Source of the DNA: a virus
Strand: one strand, 5' to 3'
Length of the DNA stretch: 23,201 nt
IMG/VR virus record: IMGVR_UViG_3300050021_000850
Span: 1 to 23,201 of that record
How positions within the stretch are numbered: the stretch's first letter is position 1; each line of letters starts with the position of its first letter. Positions 1-6,738 of this stretch are shown piece after piece. The notes under the pieces were generated by a model. That model saw nothing but the letters and a program-made list of their open reading frames with translations, was not told the origin of the DNA and did not search any database. The position numbers and the translations under genes are program-made.

Positions 1-321
1 TTAATTATGCGCGGATGTATAGAGGTGGCCTCCCTGGTCCGGCAGGATGCGGCAATGCAGGTACTGGTTTTCGAGGTTGAGAACGCGCCAGGATGCGTTG
101 TACGTCTCGCTGGTCATGTTGAGGCGCAGGGTGTACGGGTAGACGGAGCGGTTTCCAGTTCCCGCCAGCGCCAGTTGGTCGAACGGCGGTACCGCGTCGG
201 GCGGCCGCTCGCGGTAGGTGGGAAGCGTGATGTTGTCCTGCCATGCGTGCACGCTGCTGACCTGCGCGCACGCCACGGACGACAGGAAGCCGAACGCGAG
301 AATGCCGCCAAGTCGAAGCAT
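1..321 (-). pseudogene. Truncated DUF5107-type exported protein (N-terminal fragment)
   Basis: The reading frame starts at the ATG at 321 and meets TAA at 3-1, giving 106 residues. Residues 1-19 look like a Sec signal peptide ending near VACAQ. The rest carries the start of a DUF5107-like domain: an LPTYRERPPD segment, a YPYTLRLN segment, then LENQYLHCRILPDQGG, where the family has a conserved 'NEYL...LPelGG' stretch. Family members are usually many hundreds of residues long, often with TPR repeats after the domain, so a stop just after the GG motif (…GGHLYTSAHN) implies a broken gene. What lies left of base 1 cannot be seen, so a frameshift, an insertion junction and a true short protein cannot be told apart. 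It points away from the phage operon and is probably host DNA. The DUF5107 call rests on pattern recognition only. Confidence 0.6.
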
Positions 322-340
322 GCCGCCAGGAAACGAATGT

Positions 341-349
341 AGGATAGCA
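341..349 (-). promoter_or_regulatory. Putative extended -10 promoter of the DUF5107 fragment
   Basis: On the minus strand the sequence TG-C-TATCCT (TG at 349-348, hexamer 346-341) resembles an extended -10 element. It would start transcription about 13 nt before the ATG at 321. No good -35 hexamer is visible at the normal distance, which an extended -10 tolerates. There is no clear Shine-Dalgarno sequence in the short leader. Confidence 0.3.
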
Positions 350-504
350 CAGGCGATGCGGCCGCCTTAGCGCACCCGCCTCCACCGGCGAGGCCCGCCC
401 GCAAGATCGGCCAAAAAACGTTCACAAATAAATAAAAAAAATCGTCTCCCTGTTTTCAATCACTTAGACATCCGATCCCGGCTGAATGAGAGACCTGGGG
501 TGCT

Positions 505-526
505 ACTCTCGAATTGGGAAGAGAGT
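505..526 (+). promoter_or_regulatory. Leader hairpin with an alternative pairing partner
   Basis: ACTCTC (505-510) can pair with GAGAGT (521-526) around a 10-nt loop. A second GAGAG at 488-492 can pair with the same CTCTC (506-510), so two mutually exclusive hairpins are possible immediately upstream of the terminator at 531-563. This is a structural observation from base pairing; a regulatory role is inference. Confidence 0.4.
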
Positions 527-530
527 TGCG

Positions 531-563
531 CGGCTTCGCGGATTCGCGAAGCCGTTTTTTTTT
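531..563 (+). terminator. Intrinsic terminator in the leader of the virion operon
   Basis: A perfect 10-bp GC-rich stem (CGGCTTCGCG at 531-540 with CGCGAAGCCG at 545-554) has a 4-nt loop and is followed by nine T residues (555-563). It lies directly before the GAGGAG ribosome-binding site (564-569) of the ATG at 575. There is no plus-strand gene upstream in the preceding 500 bases, so it is not an ordinary end-of-gene terminator. It would stop transcripts begun in the leader unless they are antiterminated. Confidence 0.8.
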
Positions 564-574
564 GAGGAGCACGA

Positions 575-814
575 ATGGAAACCACGGTGAACGAAGAAGA
601 GAAGGCTCCCAAAACTTTGAGAGTTCGTATTTCGGATCTTTTGGACAAAGCCATAGTGGGGATCGAAGACCGGATCAAGGCCAAGGACTTCAAGCCGACC
701 ATGGGGGACTATCTCAAACTTCTGCAGATGGAAATCGAACTCGAGCAGGAAGAAATCAGGGAGATCAAGGTCACATGGGTCGAACCCCCGCCGACGTCCG
801 ACTCGGGGAAGTAG
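575..814 (+). CDS. Putative terminase small subunit-like protein
   Basis: This 79-residue acidic, mostly helical protein starts at the ATG at 575 with GAGGAG five bases upstream. Residues about 15-35 (LRVRISDLLDKAIVGIEDRI) and 45-65 (YLKLLQMEIELEQEEIREI) should form helices, and the end reads IKVTWVEPP. A strand of the type 'I-x-V-x-W' near the C-terminus is common in proteins encoded just before phage TerL. The gene overlaps terL by 40 bp, which suggests coupled translation. There is no obvious DNA-binding helix-turn-helix, and the protein is shorter than typical TerS. The terminase assignment therefore rests on position and the C-terminal pattern. An unrelated small phage protein is possible. 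Confidence 0.5.
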   Translation: METTVNEEEKAPKTLRVRISDLLDKAIVGIEDRIKAKDFKPTMGDYLKLLQMEIELEQEEIREIKVTWVEPPPTSDSGK

Positions 815-2091
815 CTCGGGACATAGCTTATCACCCGCTGCCTTCGCAACAGAAGTTCCATGACTCGGAGGCCCGATTCAAGGGCTTCTCCGGACCCATT
901 GGCAGTGGGAAGAGCCAGGCGGTCTGCCACGAGGCCATCCGCCTCAGCTATCTGAACCAGGGGCGCCTGGGACTGCTGGGCGCGCCGACCTATCCGATGT
1001 TGCGGGATGCGACGCAGGCGGCGCTGTTCGAGATTCTGGATGGGAACAAGATTCCGTTCGATCACAGCAAGGCGGAAAACACGCTGATCATGCGCGATAC
1101 GCGATCCAAGATCCTGTTCCGGCCAATGGACGAATTCGAGCGGCTGCGCGGCACCAACCTGGCATGGTTCGGCCTCGACGAACTGACCTATACCCAGGAA
1201 GAGGCGTGGCTGCGCCTGGAGGGGCGTCTGCGCGACCCCAGGGCCAAGCGCCTGTGCGGCTTTGCGGCGTGGACGCCCAAAGGCTACGACTGGGTTTACC
1301 GGAGGTTCATAGCAAAGCCGGTCCGTGGGTACGAGACGATCATCGCCCAGCCGCGCGAAAACCGGCACCTGCTCCAACAAATTCCGGATTACTACGACCG
1401 GCTCAAAGACAGCTACGACGACCGCTTCTATCAACAGGAAGTAATGGGCCTGTACCTAAACCTGGATGCCGCGCTGGTATATGCCTCCTTCACGCGCGAT
1501 GAAAACCTCGCGGTCTTGAGTTTCGATCCTGGTCTGCCGCTGCTTTGGGCGCTGGATTTCAACGTGGATCCGATGAGCTCGCTGGTGGTGCAATTGGTCC
1601 GCGGCAAGGTGCGGGTGCTGGATGAAATCGTGCTCCGGCACGCCACCACGCGCGAAGCGTGCGAGGAGTTTTTGAAACGGTTTCCAATAGACCCGGCCGG
1701 CATCGTGGTCTACGGAGACGCTTCGGGGTACCAGCAACACACCACCGGAGCGTCGGACTACGACATAATCCACGAGTACTTCCAAATCCACTCCGCCATG
1801 CCGGTGAAATACAAGGTGCCGAAATCGAATCCGGGCGTGCGGGAACGGATCAATCTGACCAACGCCAGGCTGCGTTCGGCGGCCGGCGATATCGGGCTGC
1901 TGGTGGACTTCAAGTGCAAGGAACTGATCATGGATTTCGAGCAGGTGTCTTTCAAGGCCGACACCTACCAGATCGACAAGGACCGGGACCGGCTGAGAAC
2001 GCACCTGTCCGACGCGCTGGGGTATCTGCTCTGGCAGGAATGCATGCCGGTCAAGGCTGTCGGGGAGCAACGGGGGCGAATTCTTTCATGA
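775..2091 (+). CDS. terL: Phage terminase large subunit (ATPase and nuclease)
   Basis: TerL is the motor that pumps DNA into the prohead through the portal and cuts the concatemer. The start at 775 gives 438 residues; CAAGG sits just upstream, and the longer frame back to 514 only reads through the upstream gene. Walker A is GPIGSGKS (40-47), a coupling-type LRG lies at 124-126, and Walker B is WFGLDE with D135 and E136. The C-terminal RNase H-like nuclease shows its expected acidic residues: D261 in WALDFN, D315 in YGDASG and D413 in HLSDALG. All catalytic positions I can check are present, so the protein looks functional. It overlaps the upstream gene by 40 bp and its TGA overlaps the portal ATG (ATGA). 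Confidence 0.93.
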   Translation: MGRTPADVRLGEVARDIAYHPLPSQQKFHDSEARFKGFSGPIGSGKSQAVCHEAIRLSYLNQGRLGLLGAPTYPMLRDATQAALFEILDGNKIPFDHSKAENTLIMRDTRSKILFRPMDEFERLRGTNLAWFGLDELTYTQEEAWLRLEGRLRDPRAKRLCGFAAWTPKGYDWVYRRFIAKPVRGYETIIAQPRENRHLLQQIPDYYDRLKDSYDDRFYQQEVMGLYLNLDAALVYASFTRDENLAVLSFDPGLPLLWALDFNVDPMSSLVVQLVRGKVRVLDEIVLRHATTREACEEFLKRFPIDPAGIVVYGDASGYQQHTTGASDYDIIHEYFQIHSAMPVKYKVPKSNPGVRERINLTNARLRSAAGDIGLLVDFKCKELIMDFEQVSFKADTYQIDKDRDRLRTHLSDALGYLLWQECMPVKAVGEQRGRILS

Positions 2092-3488
2092 ATAATATTA
2101 ACCGGGAACATCCCGAGTACATCGCGCGCAAGGCGATGTGGAAGCAGTACAAAGACCTCTATGCGGGCGGCGAGCGATTGCGCGCGGACGCCTCGGAATA
2201 CCTGGTGCGCCGGCACAAAGAGCCGAGCGAGGTCTACCAGGAACGGCTCAGCCGCGTGTTCTACCAGAACTACATCGGGTCGATCGTCGACTGGTATGCG
2301 GCGACACTCATGCGGCGTGAGCCGGTCCTGTTGATGGACGGAACCGACACTGCCGCCAGGAGCTTCTACACCGTGCTGGCGGACGATTGCGATTTGAAGG
2401 GGACCACCCTCAGCGAGTTTTTCCGCCAACGATTCATCCAGACCATGGTGTGCGGCGGCAGCTTCATCGTGGTGGACTTTCCGCGGGTTGGCACGGAGGA
2501 CGCCCCCGCTCCACTGACGCGGGCGGAAGAGGACGCTTCGGGACGGTCGCGCGCCTACCTGGTGGACTACGGAGCGGACGAGGTCATCAACTGGAACTAC
2601 GACCCGTCGGGCGGGCTGGAGTGGGCGGTGATCCGCACCTCCTGCCTGCAACAATCCAAGGTCACGGATTCGAAATGGGAGCGGGAGACGCGCTGGATCT
2701 ACTACGACCGCGAGAACTTCTTGATGTACCGCCAGGCGGGCGATTCCAGCCCCATCGAGCTGATGGACCAGGGACGGCACGGGTTGGCGTCGCTGCGGCG
2801 GGTGCCCATGTTCCAGATGAAAGTGTCGGAGGGGCTGTGGCTGCTGAACAAGGCCGCGCTTCTGCAACTGGAGCACTTCAACAAGTCCAACGCGCTTTCG
2901 TGGGCGCTGACGATGGGGCTTTTCGCCACTCCGGTGGTCTATTCGGACCGGGAGTTCACCCAAATTGTCGGCGAGTCCTATTACATCCAGCTCGGGCCGA
3001 ATGACCGGTTCGGATGGACGGAGCCGGAGGGAAAGGTCTACCAGATCGCGGCCGACAACCTGAACCAGTTGAAGGACGAAATCTACCGCGTCTGTTACCT
3101 GATGGTCCAGGCCGGGGAATCGAGCGGCGGAGCCCGGCAGTCTGCGGTGAGCAAGCAGTTGGACTTCAACACCACGCAGGAGGTGCTGCGCGGGTACGGC
3201 GATGCCGTGAAAGACACCATGAAGCAGGTCTTGTGGGCCATCGCGGCCGCGCGGCAGGACGGAATTTCGATCGGCGTCTCCGGGCTGGACGAGTTCGACA
3301 TCGACGATCTCAGCACCGAGCTGGACGACGCCAAAAAACTGCTGGACCTGGGGATCGGCTCGGAGACGTTGACGAAGCAACTCTTCAAGAAGCTGGCCTT
3401 CAAGTACCTGAGCGATGCGCGGCAGGAAGTCAAGAACCAGGTGGCGGAAGAGATCGATCGGATGAAGTACCGAGAGGGAGTTTCTTAG
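2088..3488 (+). CDS. Phage portal protein
   Basis: This 466-residue protein follows terL, and its ATG overlaps the terL stop. The longer open frame back to 1659 is a terL shadow. Portal proteins form the dodecameric ring at one capsid vertex that docks the terminase and later the tail. The N-terminal segment (EVYQERLSRVFYQNYIGSIVDW, about 45-65) is the helical start seen in many portals. The middle has an IVVDFPR strand and long helices around VCYLMVQAGE and SAVSKQLDF. The C-terminal 60 residues are strongly helical and charged. The layout is like DUF4055- or SPP1-gp6-type portals, but I did not see a signature that decides the subfamily. Position and length support the call well. Confidence 0.82.
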   Translation: MNNINREHPEYIARKAMWKQYKDLYAGGERLRADASEYLVRRHKEPSEVYQERLSRVFYQNYIGSIVDWYAATLMRREPVLLMDGTDTAARSFYTVLADDCDLKGTTLSEFFRQRFIQTMVCGGSFIVVDFPRVGTEDAPAPLTRAEEDASGRSRAYLVDYGADEVINWNYDPSGGLEWAVIRTSCLQQSKVTDSKWERETRWIYYDRENFLMYRQAGDSSPIELMDQGRHGLASLRRVPMFQMKVSEGLWLLNKAALLQLEHFNKSNALSWALTMGLFATPVVYSDREFTQIVGESYYIQLGPNDRFGWTEPEGKVYQIAADNLNQLKDEIYRVCYLMVQAGESSGGARQSAVSKQLDFNTTQEVLRGYGDAVKDTMKQVLWAIAAARQDGISIGVSGLDEFDIDDLSTELDDAKKLLDLGIGSETLTKQLFKKLAFKYLSDARQEVKNQVAEEIDRMKYREGVS

Positions 3489-3495
3489 GAGGCAT

Positions 3496-4047
3496 ATGGA
3501 AGGCATCGACGTTCAAGCGATCGTCCGGCAGGCAATCGAGGAGTTCGCGACCAACGAGCAGTCCAAGAATGAGCCGGCTTACAAGGCGGAACTGCAGGAG
3601 GAGCGCAAGCGTAGGGAGCAACTCGAGCGCAGGCTGAACGAGTTGGTGGCGGAGAACAAGCGCAGCCGCCAGATCGCCGCGGAAGCCGAGCGAAGCTCGG
3701 CCGTGAGGGCCGAACTGCAGCGGCTGGGCGTGGCCAAGATCGACCTTGCGTTCAAGGCCGTGCAGGACGGGATCGTGCGGACCGAGGACGGGCGGCTGGT
3801 GGCCCGCGGCGACGCCGGCGAAACGCCGTTGAAGGAACACCTGGCGGCGTTCGTGAATGAGAATCCGGAGTTTCTGCCGGCTCGCATTGCCGGCGGAACC
3901 GGGATGACCGCGACCTTCAAGGCGCCGTCAACGGGCAGAGAAACGGTGAGCATCGAACAGATCCGCCCGGGCATGAGCGCGGAAGAGATGCAACGGGTAC
4001 GAGAGGAAATCGTGCGCGTGGCGTCGCAGACCCTTCGGGGCCTGTAG
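3496..4047 (+). CDS. Putative capsid scaffolding protein
   Basis: This 183-residue protein has a strongly charged coiled-coil stretch at about residues 25-80 (repeated ER, EE, KR pairs) and a short helical C-terminus ending VASQTLRGL. That is the usual make-up of internal scaffolds, whose C-terminus contacts the coat protein and which leave the head before packaging is complete. It lies exactly between portal and coat genes, where scaffolds are normally found. AGGAGG at 3487-3492 overlaps the portal stop codon but leaves only three bases to the ATG, an unusually tight spacing. No protease motif is seen here, and no separate head protease is encoded in the block. Confidence 0.72.
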   Translation: MEGIDVQAIVRQAIEEFATNEQSKNEPAYKAELQEERKRREQLERRLNELVAENKRSRQIAAEAERSSAVRAELQRLGVAKIDLAFKAVQDGIVRTEDGRLVARGDAGETPLKEHLAAFVNENPEFLPARIAGGTGMTATFKAPSTGRETVSIEQIRPGMSAEEMQRVREEIVRVASQTLRGL

Positions 4048-4103
4048 TAACATCCGGCCCAAACACAAGCGGCCGGCAAGAACAATCAAGTCAAGGAGAA
4101 CGA

Positions 4104-5009
4104 ATGGCAGCTATTACCTCAACTAACGTCGCAAGCGCGATTGTCAAGCTGGTGGCGGCGGACGCATTGCCGGTGCTGGTCGGGAACCTCGTAATGGGGA
4201 ACCTGGTGAATCGCGACTACGAGCCGGTGCTGGCAAATGCCGGCGACACGGTAAACATACCGATACCCCCGACGATGTTGGCCAACAACATCCTCGAAGG
4301 CTACTCGGTGCAGACGCAAAACCCCAGTCTGGGAAACGCGCAGATTGTGCTCAATACGCACGTGGAAGCGACCTTCCAGATTCCAGACGTGACCAAGGTG
4401 CTGGCGGTCCCGGACCTGCTGAAGATCTACATGCAGCCGTCGGTGGCCGCCATCGCCCAGAGAATCGAGACCGACCTTCTGAGCCTCTACGCCGGTTTCT
4501 CAACCACGGTGGGAACGGCGGCGACGCCGATCACGGAAGGCGTCATCGACGCGGCGGAAACAGCGCTTTTCCTGCAGAAGGTTCCGCCTCAAGAGCAGAA
4601 GTTCATTGTGGTGGACGCGGCGACCTATTCGACCTGGCGGCAAATTCCGCGCTTCAGCGAATTCCAGAACTCGGGCGAAGCGGGCCTTCGTGCGATCATC
4701 GAAGGCACCGTCGGGAAGATCAAAGACTTCTTTGTCTTCCGCTCGCAGTTCGTGCAGAAGACGGGCACCACCACGGTGACCACCCACAACATGGCGTTCA
4801 CCAAGGACGCCCTCGGCCTGGTGATCCGGCGGCTGCCGCAGCCGCTGCCCGGAACCGGCGCCATCGCGGAGTATGCGGAGTTGGGCAACTTCGGTATGCG
4901 CGTGGTGATGAGCTACCAGCCCAACACGCTGGCGCAGCAGTTCACGGTGGACGTGCTGTACGGCTGTGGCGTGCTGCGCAACACCTCGGGCGTGCAGGTC
5001 AACACGTAG
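4104..5009 (+). CDS. Major capsid (coat) protein
   Basis: This 301-residue protein starts at the ATG at 4104 with AAGGAG a few bases upstream, one of the best ribosome-binding sites in the operon and fitting for the most abundant virion protein. It follows the scaffold gene. The N-terminal part (LVGNLVMGNLVNRDYE, GDTVNIPIPP) resembles P22-type coat proteins, which use the HK97 fold with no pro-region cleavage; the later part has RIETDLLSLYAGF and a closing FTVDVLYGCGVLR. The absence of a protease gene and the P22-like look are consistent, but the subfamily is my judgement by eye. Two large hairpins follow the gene. Confidence 0.82.
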   Translation: MAAITSTNVASAIVKLVAADALPVLVGNLVMGNLVNRDYEPVLANAGDTVNIPIPPTMLANNILEGYSVQTQNPSLGNAQIVLNTHVEATFQIPDVTKVLAVPDLLKIYMQPSVAAIAQRIETDLLSLYAGFSTTVGTAATPITEGVIDAAETALFLQKVPPQEQKFIVVDAATYSTWRQIPRFSEFQNSGEAGLRAIIEGTVGKIKDFFVFRSQFVQKTGTTTVTTHNMAFTKDALGLVIRRLPQPLPGTGAIAEYAELGNFGMRVVMSYQPNTLAQQFTVDVLYGCGVLRNTSGVQVNT

Positions 5010-5017
5010 GACGGCAG

Positions 5018-5072
5018 ACCACTGCCCAGCGGTCGCGGCTCCGATTCGGAGGCGCGACAGCCGGGGAGTGGT
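5018..5072 (+). repeat. Long imperfect stem-loop after the capsid gene
   Basis: The outer arms ACCACT (5018-5023) and AGTGGT (5067-5072) enclose an inner stem, GTCGCG and CTCCG pairing with CGGAG and CGCGAC across one G-G mismatch and a 3-nt loop. The structure is noncoding and lies between the capsid gene and the next ORF. It could protect the 3' end of the capsid message or slow polymerase. It is followed six bases later by a second hairpin. Confidence 0.6.
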
Positions 5073-5077
5073 CGTTC

Positions 5078-5099
5078 GGGGCGAGCTACGCCTCGCCCC
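5078..5099 (+). terminator. Possible partial terminator after the capsid gene
   Basis: A perfect 8-bp GC stem (GGGGCGAG at 5078-5085, CTCGCCCC at 5092-5099) with a 6-nt loop is followed by TGTTTCATT, a short U-rich tail. The tail is too weak for an efficient terminator. A leaky stop that leaves more capsid than tail message is a reasonable reading. It precedes the AGGAG of the ATG at 5121. Confidence 0.45.
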
Positions 5100-5120
5100 T
5101 GTTTCATTCAGGAGATATCG

Positions 5121-5447
5121 ATGGATTTGAGGCTCTATTACCAGAAGATTCGCGACATGGAATCGAAGATTACGGAAGCGTTTCCAATCGTGGTGAGCAA
5201 TGAGACGGCGGACGGTGGCAAGCCGGGGGTTCTGACGGAAGTGACGCCCGGAATCGCCGCCAAAATGCTGGTGCAAGGGGCGGCTCGCCTGGCCACCGCC
5301 GAGGAAGCGATGGCCTTCCGGGCGGTGCAAGCGGAAGCCAAGCGAGTGGCCGACCAGGAGGCGGCGGCGGCCAAGGTGCAGTTCACGGTGCTGTCGACCA
5401 CGGAACTGAACAAGTTGAGGGGCGCTTTGAAGTCCTCGAAAGACTAG
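5121..5447 (+). CDS. Small head-region protein, function unknown
   Basis: This 108-residue protein has AGGAG upstream of its ATG. The N-terminal half begins MDLRLYYQKIRDMESKI and contains a GGKPGVLTEV turn. The second half is an alanine-rich helix (about residues 65-90) ending in a basic tail. I do not recognise a family. Its place just after the capsid gene suits a head decoration, head-completion or adaptor-assembly role, but nothing in the sequence proves this. It is separated from the capsid gene by two hairpins and from the next gene by 10 bp. Confidence 0.6.
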   Translation: MDLRLYYQKIRDMESKITEAFPIVVSNETADGGKPGVLTEVTPGIAAKMLVQGAARLATAEEAMAFRAVQAEAKRVADQEAAAAKVQFTVLSTTELNKLRGALKSSKD

Positions 5448-5457
5448 GCGAACAATC

Positions 5458-6237
5458 ATGGCTCTCTTCACAGACGGTCCCGCTTCGTCGATGGAAGACC
5501 TTACGGCGCAGGATTCGCAGCTTCTCGACGTGGCCAGCGTCGAGGGAATCGACGTGACCCAGAAACTGGTTCTGGCCCAGGACGAACTCGCCCTGGAGCT
5601 GGACGCACTGTTGACCAGGTTGAGCTACGTGAACCAGTTGTTCTGGCTTGCGCCCCAGCCGAACCTCGGCAGCGTGGTGGTAACGCCGGCGCTGAAATTG
5701 TGGCACACCTTTCGCAGTCTGGAAATGGTTTACAGCGACGCATACAACAGCCAGTTGAATGACCGCTACGCCGGCAAGCGCGACCAGTTCCACTCGACCG
5801 CGAAGTGGGCATACGAAATGCTGATTGCGGCCGGTATCGGCGTAGCGTCGGTCCCGGTACCGCGGGCGGCCATGCCGGCGGTGACGGCAGCGGCGGCCCC
5901 GGCGCCGGGCACCCCACTGCCGGACGGCAGTTACTACGTGACCGTGGCCTGGGTCAACGCCGCGGGCGAAGACGGAGCGAGCGCCCTACCGGCAACCATC
6001 GCGACCACGGGGAGCTCTCTGCTGGTCCAGCCGGAAGGCGCTCCGCCAAAAACCGCGGCGGGATGGAACGTCTATGTAGGCGTCGGCCCGGATTCGATGG
6101 CCCTGCAAAACGGATCGCCCATTGCCATCGCGCAAACGTGGCTGCAACCGGTGCCCCTGGCGGCGGGGCGGCCACCGGGACCTGGACAACGTCCCAGTTA
6201 TCTGAAGCCTGTTCCACGGGTGATCCAGAGGGGCTGA
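5458..6237 (+). CDS. Putative head-tail connector with a C-terminal Ig/FnIII-like domain
   Basis: This 259-residue protein has two parts. Residues 1-130 are mainly helical (TQKLVLAQDELALELDALLT; WHTFRSLEMVYSDAYNSQLN), as in head-tail adaptors that bind below the portal. Residues 131-153 are an Ala/Pro linker. From 154 there is a beta-sandwich-like module: DGSYYVTVAWVNAAGEDGAS, then WNVYVGVG, the periodic pattern of Ig/FnIII-type domains decorating virions. A module with the same order (YY-V…GE-D…VYRG) occurs inside the hub at about residues 745-850. No Shine-Dalgarno is obvious. Its TGA overlaps the next ATG. The connector role is inferred from position. Confidence 0.6.
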   Translation: MALFTDGPASSMEDLTAQDSQLLDVASVEGIDVTQKLVLAQDELALELDALLTRLSYVNQLFWLAPQPNLGSVVVTPALKLWHTFRSLEMVYSDAYNSQLNDRYAGKRDQFHSTAKWAYEMLIAAGIGVASVPVPRAAMPAVTAAAAPAPGTPLPDGSYYVTVAWVNAAGEDGASALPATIATTGSSLLVQPEGAPPKTAAGWNVYVGVGPDSMALQNGSPIAIAQTWLQPVPLAAGRPPGPGQRPSYLKPVPRVIQRG

Positions 6238-6737
6238 TGACAGCGAAAATCGGAAGCGCAACAACGGCCCAAGTGATGCAGCGCATCACGGGCGCGAGCG
6301 GCGTGAATTCGAGCCTGGCCGCTCTCACGCAAGCGGACCGGGCGTTGGCCGGTCCGCTGGACCTGGCGCAAGTACGCGCGCAGAACGTGGCGGCGGACCT
6401 GGCCGAACGCAGCAGCACGGTGAAGTACCCGGTTGTGAACGTGTACTGCGAGCAGGTGACGAACCGATTGACGGAGAAGTTTCGGACCTTCTCCGGCACG
6501 GCTCAGATGACCATCGAGGTTCGACATTCCCAGGACCGGCTGGAGGGGCTCCAGGACAGTCTGCAACTCTACACGGACGCTGCCACGCAGGTGCTGGCCG
6601 CGAACCTCGGCGATTGGGGCAATGGGATGTTTTACGCTGGCGGATACGAAGCGTCCTTCGGACCCGTCAAGCAAGGCGGGAAGAATTTCATTCAGGTGGC
6701 CAAGGTCACCTTCGAGATTGGAGTGAGTAAAAGCTAG
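6237..6737 (+). CDS. Putative tail terminator / head-tail joining protein
   Basis: This 166-residue protein starts at an ATG overlapping the upstream TGA (TGATG); the longer frame back to 5805 is a shadow. It has an N-terminal helical region (GSATTAQVMQRITGAS; LAQVRAQNVAADLAER) and then a strand pattern (VKYPVVNVYCEQVTN; GTAQMTIEVRHSQ; FIQVAKVTFEIGVS). That is the alpha/beta layout of tail terminator or completion proteins, which cap the tail tube and join it to the head. Its location just before the tail tube gene is where such proteins are encoded. The identity is likely but not proven. Confidence 0.6.
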   Translation: MTAKIGSATTAQVMQRITGASGVNSSLAALTQADRALAGPLDLAQVRAQNVAADLAERSSTVKYPVVNVYCEQVTNRLTEKFRTFSGTAQMTIEVRHSQDRLEGLQDSLQLYTDAATQVLAANLGDWGNGMFYAGGYEASFGPVKQGGKNFIQVAKVTFEIGVSKS

Positions 6738-6738
6738 T

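Larger units (their letters stand above)
322..530. other. Divergent intergenic region before the virion operon
   Basis: There is no convincing gene between the minus-strand DUF5107 fragment and the plus-strand phage operon. The region contains an AT-rich tract at about 415-450 in otherwise GC-rich DNA, followed by a leader that folds into small hairpins. A plus-strand promoter for the phage operon should lie here, but I could not find a -35/-10 pair good enough to annotate. A host/phage boundary or packaging (cos/pac) site could also be in this stretch; neither is recognisable by eye. Confidence 0.4.

Noticed and set aside
1965-3506. 513-codon minus-strand open frame
   Set aside because: It lies wholly opposite the end of terL and the portal gene; its Arg/Leu/Pro/His-rich product shows no domain. 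It is a GC-rich antisense shadow.
4500-5471. 323-codon minus-strand open frame
   Set aside because: Antisense to the capsid gene and the following small gene, and crossing the hairpin-rich gap; His/Arg-rich with no domain.
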